From: Porphyromonadaceae bacterium UBA4262
GTDB lineage: Bacteria; Bacteroidota; Bacteroidia; Bacteroidales; Muribaculaceae
Reading direction: 5' to 3'
Length of the DNA stretch: 64,000 nt
Assembly (NCBI GenBank): GCA_002396085.1
Contig: DGWI01000012.1
Coordinates: 120,066-184,065, forward strand
This document shows, one piece after another, positions 1 through 8,439 of this stretch (the first letter of the stretch is position 1; every line of letters starts with the position of its first letter). The notes below the pieces were generated by a model, which was not told the DNA's origin, did not search any database, and was given only the letters and a program-made list of their open reading frames with translations. Both the position numbers and the translations under genes were made by a program.

Positions 1-1271
1 ACCGCCGCATGGACTACGACGAGGCGCAACGGGTCATCGAGACCGGCGAGGGAGCGCTCAAGGACGAAATATTGACACTCAACGACCTGGCGCAGAAGTT
101 GCGTGCCCGCCGCTTCGACGAGGGCGGCTCGGTGGCGTTCAACCGCGAGGAGTTGAAGTTTGAGATCGACGAGCAGGGACATCCCATCGCTGTGGTGCCC
201 CATGTGTCGAAGGAGGCCAACAAACTCATCGAGGAGTTCATGTTGCTGGCCAACCGCACCGTTGCCGCCCACATCGGCAAGGTGCCGCCCAGCAAGAAGG
301 CCAAGGCATTTGTCTATCGTGTGCACGAGTCGCCCGATGTCGAGAAATTGGGCAACTTTGCCGAGGTGGCCGCACACTTTGGCTATAAGATCAAGACCAC
401 AGGCAGTGCCCGTGACATCAACAAGAGCATCAACCGCATGCTCGAGAAGGCCGCCGGCAAGCCCGAGGAGCAGTTACTGGCCATCCTGGCCATCCGCTCG
501 ATGGCCAAGGCCGTCTACTCGGCCACCAACATCGGCCACTATGGTCTGGCGTTTGACTACTATACCCACTTCACCTCGCCCATCCGTCGCTACCCCGACA
601 TGATGGTACATCGCCTGCTCGACCGCTATGCCGTCAAGGGCAGCCGCAGCGTCAATCTGGAGCAACTGGAGGACGAGTGCCAGCACTGCAGCAGCCAGGA
701 GGCCCTGGCAGCACAGGCCGAGCGTGCCTCCATCAAGTACAAGGCTGTCGAGTACATGGGCGACCGTCTGGGCCAGGTGTTCGCCGGCCACATCTCGGGC
801 GTGACCGAGTGGGGCATCTATGTCGAGGTCGACGAGACACACTGCGAGGGCATGGTGCCCATCCGCGATCTGGACGATGACTTCTACGAGTTCGATGAGC
901 GCAACTATCTGGTGCGGGGCCGTCGCAGCCGTCGCGCCTATCAGTTGGGTGACCCCATCACCATCCAGGTGGCGCGTGCCAACCTCATCACCAAGCAACT
1001 GGACTTTGTCGTGGTCGATGACAAGCACCCTGCCGGCACCCACCGCATCGACCGTGAGCCCATCACCGAGCAGAACGCCGGTGTGCTGGCCCGCATGTCG
1101 CGCGACGAGAAGCGCCGTGCCGAGCACGAGGGTGGCAGTGCATCGCGTCGCCAGAAGCGCGGTCACCGCGGCAACAGCACCCGCCGCGATGTCGTGGAGG
1201 GTGGCGGCAAGCGTGGCACCAAACGCGGCCGCAGCGGCAAGACCCGCAGCAGCAACAAGCGCCGCCGCTAG
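1..1271 (+). CDS. rnr: Ribonuclease R, C-terminal part (5' end outside window)
   Basis: 3'-5' exoribonuclease of the RNase II/R family, which degrades structured RNA in the cytoplasm. The reading frame is open to the left edge, and the first codons (RR then MDYDEAQ) match the interior of the catalytic RNB domain, so the gene starts upstream. Visible parts are the end of RNB with the family signature YTHFTSPIRRYPD at about residues 182-194 of the visible frame, an S1 RNA-binding domain from about residue 255 to 340 (GQVFAGHISGVTEWGIYVE), and a very basic Lys/Arg/Gly/Ser-rich tail of about 75 residues. Such tails are common in RNase R and may bind RNA. A TPR/AraC regulator follows 39 bases after the stop on the same strand. 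Confidence 0.93.
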   Translation, partial: RRMDYDEAQRVIETGEGALKDEILTLNDLAQKLRARRFDEGGSVAFNREELKFEIDEQGHPIAVVPHVSKEANKLIEEFMLLANRTVAAHIGKVPPSKKAKAFVYRVHESPDVEKLGNFAEVAAHFGYKIKTTGSARDINKSINRMLEKAAGKPEEQLLAILAIRSMAKAVYSATNIGHYGLAFDYYTHFTSPIRRYPDMMVHRLLDRYAVKGSRSVNLEQLEDECQHCSSQEALAAQAERASIKYKAVEYMGDRLGQVFAGHISGVTEWGIYVEVDETHCEGMVPIRDLDDDFYEFDERNYLVRGRRSRRAYQLGDPITIQVARANLITKQLDFVVVDDKHPAGTHRIDREPITEQNAGVLARMSRDEKRRAEHEGGSASRRQKRGHRGNSTRRDVVEGGGKRGTKRGRSGKTRSSNKRRR

Positions 1272-1310
1272 CGTGTCAACAAGTCCTAGACATAAGAACA
1301 AAAGGGCAAA

Positions 1311-3026
1311 ATGAAAAGGTGTGTGAGGCATATTGTGTTGTGGTTGCTGCTCGTGGCATGGCTGGGGGCGGCAGCCGACGGCACGGGGAGGCTCAAGAAC
1401 TACGACATCTGGAAAGACCTGCCCAGCAAGACGCTCATTCAGATGAGTCGCGGTTTCTATGAGGGTGATAAGCCTGACAGTGCACTGCTATGCCTCAGTA
1501 TCGTCGCCAACCGCTATTACACCTCTTCTAATAACAACAGCGATGAACTCCAGAGGGAGGCTGCAGCCATGAACATGCTGGGTATTCTCTACACCTATTA
1601 TTTTGTTGACTATAACAAGGCGCATCAAGTCCTGCTACAGGCGCAGAAGATAGCCAAAGCCACTGGAAACCAGGAACTGCTGGCTGCGACTTACAATAAT
1701 CTAGCCAATATTCATTGGATTGATAGTTTCTACAGCAATGATGGTCAATTGGACCACCAAACTATCGAGACGCACCAGAAGGCATTTGAAACAGCACTTG
1801 CGTCTGGTAGCCCCAAGTCGATTATCCTCACTGCATCGAACCTTGTTAAAATTGCCGAAGACACGACCCACACGGCTCTCGTGCGCGATGACCTAAATCA
1901 GTTCATGCGCTATCAGATTCCTGATTCGTTGCGGCAATATGAGTATGTCAAGAATATTTGCCGAGCGCTGTTCGAACGTGATCGGGGAAACTTTGAGGTG
2001 GCAATAGCACTCTATGACAAGGCCTTGGCTGAGGTACATGGCGAGAATGCTAAAGATCAAGAAATACATCGCACTGACATCTTGGTCAGTAAGTTTTATC
2101 TGCTCGTCAAGATGGGTCAAGACCATGCGGCACTTGACATTATCAATCGGCTGATTGACAGAAGCAAGGCCACAGGAGACCATCATCTGCTTTACTTCTA
2201 TTACAAGAATCTGTCGGAATTCTACTATGACAAGCGTGACTCGGTCATGGGCGACCGTTACGAGTTCCAAGCCTTGCGCGAGAAGGATATCGTGCTTAAC
2301 AAGAGTAAACTGTTGGATGCTGAGAAGGCTGAGTTCCTGTTCCAAATAGACGAAATCAATGCCGAGGTGCAAGAATTAGCTACACGGCAGCGCCTGACTA
2401 AGACTATTGCTTGGACGGTTGCCGCATTCACGCTCATCGTACTGGTGCTGCTCTATCTGCTGTGGCGGCGCTATCGTCAGGTGCAGGAGAATCATAGGCG
2501 GCTCTATGAGAACAATCTGGCTCTGCTGGCAGTGGATGACGAGCGACGCAGGCTGCTGCTGGAGTATGCAGCCAAGCTTGACGCTGAGCCAGCCAAGTAC
2601 CAGTCGCACCAGATGGAGGAGGGCGAGTTGAGCGATTTGCTGCACCGCATCCTCTACGTCATGGAGACCTGCAACGAGATTTACGACAACGAATTTTCGC
2701 TCGAACGCTTGGCCGAACTGGTCGAGGTGCGGTCAAGCAAATATGTGTCGCAGGTGCTCAACGAGCATTATCACCAGTCGTTCACATCGGTGGTCAACGA
2801 CTATCGCATCCGCGAGGCTTGCCGCCGCATCAACGACCGCGAGCACTATGGGCACCTCACGGTCGAGGGCATCGCTCAGAGCGTAGGCTTCAAGTCCTAT
2901 CCTAACTTTGTCAACAACTTCAAGAAGTTCACCGGCCTCACCCCCAGCGCCTACCGCAAGCAGAGCAAGCCCCAATCTCCCGCCGATGACGCACTATCTC
3001 ACGCAGATGGCGCAGATGTTATTTGA
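1311..3026 (+). CDS. Membrane TPR protein with C-terminal AraC-type HTH (regulator, paralogue 1)
   Basis: Predicted sensor-regulator of 571 residues. It has an N-terminal signal peptide or anchor (residues 1-22), a TPR-like helical region up to about residue 350, one transmembrane helix at about 363-388 (TIAWTVAAFTLIVLVLLYLL) followed by a basic RRYR stop, a coiled linker, and an AraC-type helix-turn-helix domain at about 460-555 with the typical end VGFKSYPNFVNNFKKFTGLTPSAYR. This layout suggests periplasmic or ligand sensing by the TPRs and DNA binding on the cytoplasmic side; the target is unknown. It is a clear paralogue of the protein at 15299-17008, sharing the N-terminal pattern LPS..L then DSAL.C....NRY. 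The next two genes are a DUF4143 ATPase and a secreted protein. The last codons run into a dispersed CGCAGAT repeat, so the C-terminal tail is probably repeat-derived. Confidence 0.85.
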   Translation: MKRCVRHIVLWLLLVAWLGAAADGTGRLKNYDIWKDLPSKTLIQMSRGFYEGDKPDSALLCLSIVANRYYTSSNNNSDELQREAAAMNMLGILYTYYFVDYNKAHQVLLQAQKIAKATGNQELLAATYNNLANIHWIDSFYSNDGQLDHQTIETHQKAFETALASGSPKSIILTASNLVKIAEDTTHTALVRDDLNQFMRYQIPDSLRQYEYVKNICRALFERDRGNFEVAIALYDKALAEVHGENAKDQEIHRTDILVSKFYLLVKMGQDHAALDIINRLIDRSKATGDHHLLYFYYKNLSEFYYDKRDSVMGDRYEFQALREKDIVLNKSKLLDAEKAEFLFQIDEINAEVQELATRQRLTKTIAWTVAAFTLIVLVLLYLLWRRYRQVQENHRRLYENNLALLAVDDERRRLLLEYAAKLDAEPAKYQSHQMEEGELSDLLHRILYVMETCNEIYDNEFSLERLAELVEVRSSKYVSQVLNEHYHQSFTSVVNDYRIREACRRINDREHYGHLTVEGIAQSVGFKSYPNFVNNFKKFTGLTPSAYRKQSKPQSPADDALSHADGADVI

Positions 3027-3148
3027 ATAAAACAACTAGAACAACTGACACAACACAATGGTTGTCCTGTGTGGTCTTCGATTCTTCATAATAGTTGTTT
3101 GAATTGATGAAGTTGTTTTAATTTTCGGCCTCAATCTGTATGTCTTAA

Positions 3149-3242
3149 AAATCTGCGTCCATCTGCGTGAAAAAAGCTCATGCAGATCTCGCGGATTTGA
3201 GCAGACAAAACATCTGCGTGATCAGCAAAACCTGCATGAGAA
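3149..3242. repeat. Dispersed CGCAGAT/ATCTGCG repeat cluster, copy 1
   Basis: A patch of imperfect inverted motifs of the kind ATCTGCGTCCATCTGCGTG and CTCATGCAGAT, with CGCGGATTTGAGCAGA and CCTGCATGAG. Closely related patches are at 5155-5345 and 7822-7930, and short copies occur at 2997-3017 and 35713-35735. The same wording in both orientations marks a non-coding dispersed repeat family. It lies within the 782-base gap after the regulator. Confidence 0.75.
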
Positions 3243-3246
3243 ATAA

Positions 3247-3528
3247 AGACAGAAGAACAAGAGGACAATAACAGGGTTCTTCGTGGTTTGATTGTAAGAA
3301 CAGAAGCCCATCAAGATTTTCATCATGAATGAGAGAATTAAAGAATTTTGTTCGTTGAGTTCGTTGTTTAATTAATAGACATAAGAACATGAGGACAATA
3401 ACAGGGTTCTTCGTGGTTTGATTGTAAGAACAGAAGCCATCAAGTTTTTTATCATGAATTAGAGAATTAAAGAATTTTGTTCGTTGAGTTCGTTGTTTAA
3501 TTCACAGACATAAGAACAAGAGGACAGG
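3247..3528 (+). repeat. Two near-identical direct repeats of about 126 bp plus a partial third
   Basis: Copy 1 (3247-3373) and copy 2 (3377-3502) both begin AGACA(T/G)AAGAACA and end CGTTGTTTAATT, with only a few substitutions and small indels. A third fragment starts at 3506 (AGACATAAGAACAAGAGGAC). A related AGACATAAGAACA fragment precedes the start codon of the regulator at 1311. No convincing ORF lies in the unit. Confidence 0.85.
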
Positions 3529-3666
3529 ACTTGTTCCAAGAACAAAATGGAACTTATGTTCTTGGTCTATCGCTATCCACATAGCAAAAACTCGTCCTTG
3601 AAATCCCATGTCCTCATGTCCTTCTGTCTAAAATAACGCGGCATCTGCAAATTGAGCCTAAAAAAC

Positions 3667-3697
3667 TTGCAAACATACCTAGAAAAATGTAATTTTG
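3667..3697 (+). promoter_or_regulatory. Bacteroidota promoter for the first DUF4143 ATPase
   Basis: TTG (3667-3669), 20 bases, then TAATTTTG (3690-3697), a match to TAnnTTTG. It would start a leader of about 105 nt for the gene at 3809. Confidence 0.6.
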
Positions 3698-3769
3698 CAG
3701 TGCAAACTCGCCACGAAAAGTGTAACATTCCAGAAAAAACTCGTACGGAAAAATGTTACTCATTTTGTA
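3671..3769 (+). repeat. Three degenerate 33-bp tandem units before ATPase 1
   Basis: Units 3671-3703, 3704-3736 and 3737-3769 all start AAAC and share a GAAAA(A/G)TGT core. Units 2 and 3 share AAACTCG. The -7 box lies in unit 1, so units 2 and 3 are in the transcribed leader. GTAACATT (3722-3729) and AATGTTAC (3752-3759) in units 2 and 3 also form an inverted pair. Similarity is moderate (roughly half to two thirds of positions). Confidence 0.55.
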
Positions 3770-3808
3770 AAGGACTAACATTCAAACACTTAAAAACCGC
3801 CCAGTCAG

Positions 3809-5146
3809 ATGTATAAGAGAAAGATTGAAAATATCCTCACGCAGTGGAAGTCGTCTCCACATCGCAAGCCCATAGTTATCAAGGGATGCCGTCAGTGCGG
3901 AAAAACAAGTTCTGTTTTGGACTTTGCGCATAAGAACTATTCCCACGTCATCTATCTTGACTTCCATGAGCACCGTGAATATCTTGCCTTCTTTACAGGA
4001 TCATTGGATGTTGACACCTTGACATTCAACATTTCGGCGGGTATGCCTGATGCGCAGTTCCAACCCGGTGAGACTTGTCTGATTTTTGACGAGATTCAAG
4101 ACTGCCCCAGTGCCAGGTCATCACTCAAGTTCTTTCACCGTGACGGACGATATGATGTGATATGTACAGGATCACTGCTGGGAGTGAATGGATACAAATC
4201 ACCACAGGAACAGAAAGACCAACAGCGGGCATCAATCCCGGTCGGTTCTGAGCATATTGTGACGATGCATCCTATGGACTTCGAAGAATGGCTGTGGAGC
4301 AATGGCATCACCGAACAGCATATCCAATATCTGCGTCAATGCCTTGAAAACGAAACACCTGTGAGTGATGCCATCGACCAACGGATGCATCAACTGCTGC
4401 GACAATACATTGTGGTGGGCGGTATGCCAGAGGCGGTAACGGCATTTCATGAGACCAACAATATGAATGACGTGCTTGCTGTGCAGAGCAGCATCGTCGA
4501 CAACTACAAGGCCGATATGCTCAAGTATGCTTTGCCGTCCGACAAATCGCGCATTCGCGAGTGTTTTGACTCAATTCCCAAGCAATTGGCCAAGACCAAC
4601 AAGAAATTCCAGTACTCGACTATACAGAAAGGTGCAAGAGCCAGTCAGTATTTGGGCAGTCTGCAATGGATAGAGGACGCCGGCATTATTCATAGATGCT
4701 ACAACACGTCCATCACCGAACTACCGTTAAGCGGTAATGCCATCCAAGATTGCTTTAAAGTCTATATGGCCGACATTGGGTTGCTGATGAGCATGCTAGA
4801 GCCAGGCACCGCATGGAGTGTTCTGCAAGGAGACCTGCTGGGATACAAAGGTGCTATCTATGAGAATCTGGCAGCCGATATATTGTCAAAAATGGGGAGA
4901 CCACTATACTATTTCCAGAAAGAAGGTGGCCTTGAACTTGACTTCTTGATTCGTTATCGTGGCGAATGTTGCCCCGTCGAGTGCAAAGCCACCACAGGTA
5001 ATGCCAAGTCGCTTCAAACAGTACTGAAGCATCCCGAACACTATCACGTTAACCAAGCCATCAAGGTCGGCAAATACAATGTGGGTCGTTCGGGAGCGTT
5101 GCTCACACTGCCCCTATACATGCTCTTTTTGCTGACCGACTATTGA
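3809..5146 (+). CDS. AAA-type ATP-binding protein with DUF4143 C-terminal domain (copy 1)
   Basis: ATPase of 445 residues, in the family annotated as ATP-binding protein with AAA_14 and DUF4143 domains. Walker A is GCRQCGKTS (residues 26-34) and Walker B is CLIFDEIQ (about 90-97). Near the C-terminus, ELDFL (about 375) and PVECK (about 390) match the pattern of a PD-(D/E)XK-like nuclease fold, a relationship known for DUF4143 proteins but unproven here. No signal peptide or membrane segment, so it is cytoplasmic. The role of the family is unknown; defence, toxin-antitoxin-like and regulatory roles are all open. A paralogue lies at 13934-15277, also next to a TPR/AraC regulator and a secreted protein. 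Confidence 0.88.
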   Translation: MYKRKIENILTQWKSSPHRKPIVIKGCRQCGKTSSVLDFAHKNYSHVIYLDFHEHREYLAFFTGSLDVDTLTFNISAGMPDAQFQPGETCLIFDEIQDCPSARSSLKFFHRDGRYDVICTGSLLGVNGYKSPQEQKDQQRASIPVGSEHIVTMHPMDFEEWLWSNGITEQHIQYLRQCLENETPVSDAIDQRMHQLLRQYIVVGGMPEAVTAFHETNNMNDVLAVQSSIVDNYKADMLKYALPSDKSRIRECFDSIPKQLAKTNKKFQYSTIQKGARASQYLGSLQWIEDAGIIHRCYNTSITELPLSGNAIQDCFKVYMADIGLLMSMLEPGTAWSVLQGDLLGYKGAIYENLAADILSKMGRPLYYFQKEGGLELDFLIRYRGECCPVECKATTGNAKSLQTVLKHPEHYHVNQAIKVGKYNVGRSGALLTLPLYMLFLLTDY

Positions 5147-5154
5147 TGGATATC

Positions 5155-5345
5155 ACATTCATGAAAAATCCGCATGAGAAATAAAGACAGAAGTGTCAGG
5201 CACTTCTGTCTAATAAACTCATGCAGATCTCGCGGATTTGAGCAGAATAAAACATCTGCTTGATCAGCAAAATCTGCATGAGCCTAAAATCATAAAATCT
5301 GCATGAATTTTCATGTCAATCTGCGCCATCTGCGTGAGATTTCTG
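5155..5345. repeat. Dispersed CGCAGAT/ATCTGCG repeat cluster, copy 2
   Basis: Repeats the wording of 3149-3242, including CTCATGCAGATCTCGCGG, GAGCAGA, ACATCTGC and GCATGAGAAATAAAGACAGA. It fills most of the gap between the ATPase and the next promoter. I see no gene in it. Confidence 0.75.
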
Positions 5346-5417
5346 GACAGAAAGGCAAGAGAAGAAAAAATTGATGTCCTTCTGTTCTTATATCTTTTCC
5401 CTACCGAAAACCATAGT

Positions 5418-5443
5418 AAAATCGGCTTTTTTAGGCCGATTTT
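5418..5443 (+). terminator. Hairpin terminator downstream of ATPase 1
   Basis: AAAATCGGC (5418-5426) pairs with GCCGATTTT (5435-5443), with T-rich loop and tail. It is symmetric enough to work in both directions. Confidence 0.6.
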
Positions 5444-5483
5444 CTTCTGTTTGAAGAATCAGAATGTTTCTCAGAGCCTAAAA

Positions 5484-5516
5484 TTTGGTGTGGAGCGGAG
5501 GACGGCTCTACCTTTG
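5484..5516 (+). promoter_or_regulatory. Bacteroidota promoter for the secreted protein at 5668
   Basis: TTTG (5484-5487), 21 bases, TACCTTTG (5509-5516). The transcript would carry a leader of about 145 nt. Confidence 0.65.
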
Positions 5517-5527
5517 CACTCGAAATG

Positions 5528-5620
5528 TTGAAGCCCCCCTCAGTCGCCCCTGTCCCCCTAACCCCCTAAAGGGGGAATAAGGTGCTTAACACCCCTCCTT
5601 CAGGAGGGGCTTGGGGAGGC
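5528..5620. repeat. C/G-tract hairpin repeat in the 5' leader
   Basis: Contains CCCCCTAAAGGGGG, and CCCCTCC-ttca-GGAGGGG, both self-complementary. Such CCCCTAAAGGGG elements recur in Bacteroidota intergenic DNA. Here it lies between the promoter and the start codon of the 5668 gene, so it would form strong hairpins in the leader RNA. Confidence 0.6.
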
Positions 5621-5667
5621 TCCCATCTCAATTCATTTAATTATTCACCTTTTAATTACCAAGTATT

Positions 5668-7818
5668 ATGAAAGTGAAACTTCTACTTTGCATGATGGTG
5701 CTGGGACTGCTCGGCACCGCTGCGCAGCAGTCGGCACCCGAGATTATCAATGGTACTGTTTGTTACTTGTCTAAATCAAAAGACATCACATTCAAAACAG
5801 TTAAGCCAAATGAGGACATAACGAAAGCACCTAATCTTGCTGCCAAGCCCAAAGCAGGAGCAGCAACTCATGAGGTTAATTTCGTGCTGGACTTTGATGA
5901 AACATATCAGATTCCACACCAAATCTTTTTGCGTAACAGCGAGTATGCTATGCCTATTTATGATGAATTTGTGAAAGGTTCCAATACTTATGCGATACCT
6001 TCAGGAGTGTATGATATTTTTGTGGAATTTGGAACGCAAGTAGAACCGATAGTTTCTCTTCTCGTGTTTCGCGAATTGGTTAGCATTGATCATGACACGA
6101 CTCTGAATATCTCAGCAAGCGAAGCGAAAAATCATGTCCACTTCGAGATGCTTAACATGGATGGTACCCCTTTTGATACCGATAATTATACAAAAGATGA
6201 CAATGGACAATGGATTCTGACCGAGCAAGGCAATTGTGATGGCATTATTTACGCAAATAGGATATTTTGTGAAGACTATGGTACATTGGTGCAAACAAAT
6301 GCTTTCATCGGCAATGCAGATGCAGAATATGACGCTTATGCTAGAAATAACTCTGACTATTATGTGAATGATTTAAGTAGCCGATGGGCTTTATACTCCT
6401 ATCGTGCTGCAATTAAAGGTCGTGAAGTATACACTTCTGCCTTAGAAACTCAAGGGGTCAATGATGCTGTAACATTGACTAACGATCCTTCTAAATATAT
6501 GTTGTTTGAGGATCCATTCATAGCCCCAAAATACCAAAGTGAAGATTTGTTCCAGACCATTCAAATGTATCCACGAGTTGATAAAGACTGGATTATATAT
6601 AGCATTTCCTATTCTATCCAAAATCCGATGCCCCATGGCGAAACGTGCAAGTATTATATTGGTGCCTCTGTTGAGGATAGCAAGGCGGGTTATATCCCAC
6701 TCCTCGAGCCACAGATCAGCGTTAAAATTGTTGATGAAGACGGGTGGGAAGAATATCTGCCTGTTTTAGAAAGCAATCCGTTAACAATGACTGACGGTCA
6801 GGCTATCTTTGCGAACAATGGAATAGGTGATGGCGGTGATTATATGTTCACGAAATTTGGCTATCTTTTCAGTGAGGAGTTGAATGAGATTTATGTGGAA
6901 CCATATTGGCCTACACATCCAGTGTTCTCGTACTCTGTTGACAAGAAGTTAGATCGTCTATATAACAGTTGCCCTATTCTAGTGGCCAATCTAAAGCAAT
7001 ATGATTTGTCAGAGGATTCATATTATATGGCTTATGAGAATGCTTATGTTGGGCGATACGACGAGACTAAACCCTATGATGTTGCTGATGCAGCAGTCAA
7101 TATCAAGTTGAATGGCGAAGAAATTATCGCCTATCAAGGCCCTTTCAGTGCCGAAATTAGCCCTCTTCCCATAGGCGAGGTCGATGCCACTATCATCAAT
7201 GATACTTTTCAAGTGGACGATTTGTCTGGTTCAAATAAAGCAGAACTGCACTATACCATAGGTTCTGAAGACGAGGCTCCACCCACATTGACGATGCTGG
7301 ATTTCAAGGCTGAAAATGGTGATGTTACACAAAATTTTAATACCGCAGAGGAGGGCACATTGGAGTTTAGTGCAGGAGATTTCAATTTCATCATATCACC
7401 TATGGGATATCAAGGCTATAAAACCAAACCGCTTGAGTCGGTGGAGGTGAGTTATTCGCCCTACGGTGAGGATAATTGGAACGAGTTGGCTGTGGAGGAA
7501 GTGCCTGAGAACTACTGGCCGGTGATGGGATGGTTCTATACCGGCTCGTTGGCTGGCGTGACGGGTGAGACGTTGAATGGCTGGTTTGACCTGAAGATTC
7601 GCCTGACCGATACTGCCGGCAACTGGCAGGAACAGGTGCTCAGCCCAGCCTTCCGCATCGACGACCTGGCCTACAGCAGCGTGGCAAATGTCGGCAAGGA
7701 CAATGCCCATGAGGTGGCTCGCTACAGCATCGATGGCAAGCGCGTTGACAGCAACGCCACAGGCATCGTCATCATCAAGATGAGCGACGGCACCGCCCGC
7801 AAGGTCATCGTCCGTTAA
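5668..7818 (+). CDS. Secreted protein with sorting-domain-like C-terminus (module 1)
   Basis: A 716-residue protein of unknown function. Residues 1-19 form a signal peptide (KVKLLLCMMVLGLLGTAAQ). The body is rich in beta-prone, acidic and aromatic segments without a domain I recognise. A region near residues 585-665 (YSPYGEDNWNELAVEEV, then WFDLKIRLTDTAGN) resembles an Ig-like or beta-sandwich fold. The last 30 residues (RYSIDGKRV ... GIVIIKMSDGTARKVIV) resemble the C-terminal sorting domain of type IX secretion substrates, so it is likely surface-attached or released. It follows the regulator/ATPase pair and parallels the gene at 17272. Codon use becomes more GC-rich in the last quarter. Confidence 0.75.
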   Translation: MKVKLLLCMMVLGLLGTAAQQSAPEIINGTVCYLSKSKDITFKTVKPNEDITKAPNLAAKPKAGAATHEVNFVLDFDETYQIPHQIFLRNSEYAMPIYDEFVKGSNTYAIPSGVYDIFVEFGTQVEPIVSLLVFRELVSIDHDTTLNISASEAKNHVHFEMLNMDGTPFDTDNYTKDDNGQWILTEQGNCDGIIYANRIFCEDYGTLVQTNAFIGNADAEYDAYARNNSDYYVNDLSSRWALYSYRAAIKGREVYTSALETQGVNDAVTLTNDPSKYMLFEDPFIAPKYQSEDLFQTIQMYPRVDKDWIIYSISYSIQNPMPHGETCKYYIGASVEDSKAGYIPLLEPQISVKIVDEDGWEEYLPVLESNPLTMTDGQAIFANNGIGDGGDYMFTKFGYLFSEELNEIYVEPYWPTHPVFSYSVDKKLDRLYNSCPILVANLKQYDLSEDSYYMAYENAYVGRYDETKPYDVADAAVNIKLNGEEIIAYQGPFSAEISPLPIGEVDATIINDTFQVDDLSGSNKAELHYTIGSEDEAPPTLTMLDFKAENGDVTQNFNTAEEGTLEFSAGDFNFIISPMGYQGYKTKPLESVEVSYSPYGEDNWNELAVEEVPENYWPVMGWFYTGSLAGVTGETLNGWFDLKIRLTDTAGNWQEQVLSPAFRIDDLAYSSVANVGKDNAHEVARYSIDGKRVDSNATGIVIIKMSDGTARKVIVR

Positions 7819-7821
7819 TCT

Positions 7822-7930
7822 CACAATCTCACGCAGATAGCGCAGATTTTGATATTTTGACTCATGCAGATTTCGCTGATTATGCAGACATTTTAATCTG
7901 TTAAAATCGGCAAGATCTGCATGAGTTTAT
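7822..7930. repeat. Dispersed CGCAGAT/ATCTGCG repeat cluster, copy 3
   Basis: Starts with CTCACGCAGATAGCGCAGAT directly after the stop codon and continues with CTCATGCAGATTTCGC and GATCTGCATGAG in inverted arrangement. It is related to the patches at 3149 and 5155. Confidence 0.75.
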
Positions 7931-7937
7931 TCTTAGA

Positions 7938-7972
7938 TTTCTTGCCGTTATCGGCAAGAAATGCTATTTTTG
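7938..7972 (+). terminator. Intrinsic terminator after the secreted protein gene
   Basis: Perfect 10-bp stem TTTCTTGCCG (7938-7947) / CGGCAAGAAA (7952-7961), loop TTAT, followed by TATTTTT. CTTGCCGATAA recurs at 7995, so the region could also act for the minus-strand operon. Confidence 0.75.
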
Positions 7973-8064
7973 CACCGATTTTCTATTGTTTTTCTTGCCG
8001 ATAATTGCATTCACCTCTTGTGAGAAGAATATGGTGATTGAAACAACCGATGGGCTGACGCTGC

Positions 8065-8439
8065 CTAGAAGATGTTGCGGCCAACCCACCAGAGGATGAT
8101 GGCAGCGAGGATAGTGTAGACTAGCCAGGGGTGGCTGATGGCACGGTAGAAGCGCGGCCAGGTGGTGCGCTTGAGTTCGCCCACCAGATAGACTGCCACA
8201 ACGGGGATGGCGACCAGCAGGGCGGCATTGTGCTGCCATGCCGCTGCGATGTCGCCATGCAGCAAGGCGTGCAAGGCACGTTGCGAGCCGCAACCTGGGC
8301 ACTTGTAGCCCGTGAGGGTCAAGAAAGTGCATCGCGGGAAGAAGCCTGCCTGCGAGGGGTCGAAGGCGAAGTAGACCACCCCAGCCATCACAGCCAGAGC
8401 CAATGCACAACCATAGACCAGCCAACGGCGCATCACCAT
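8065..8439 (-). CDS. DUF2752 family membrane protein
   Basis: Small integral membrane protein of about 124 residues. It carries the DUF2752 hallmark KCPGCGSQRALHALLHGD between hydrophobic segments: an N-terminal helix (YGCALALAVMAGVVYFAF) and C-terminal helices (LLVAIPVVAVYLVGEL, YTILAAIILWWVG). The function of the family is unknown. The start is placed at ATG 8439 or 8433. The latter overlaps the stop of the upstream gene as TGATG, showing translational coupling. The longer frame to 8490 would begin with an unnatural Arg/Trp-rich stretch read through the Gly-rich end of the TPM gene. It is the last gene of the lemA operon. Confidence 0.82.
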   Translation of the reverse strand: MVMRRWLVYGCALALAVMAGVVYFAFDPSQAGFFPRCTFLTLTGYKCPGCGSQRALHALLHGDIAAAWQHNAALLVAIPVVAVYLVGELKRTTWPRFYRAISHPWLVYTILAAIILWWVGRNIF

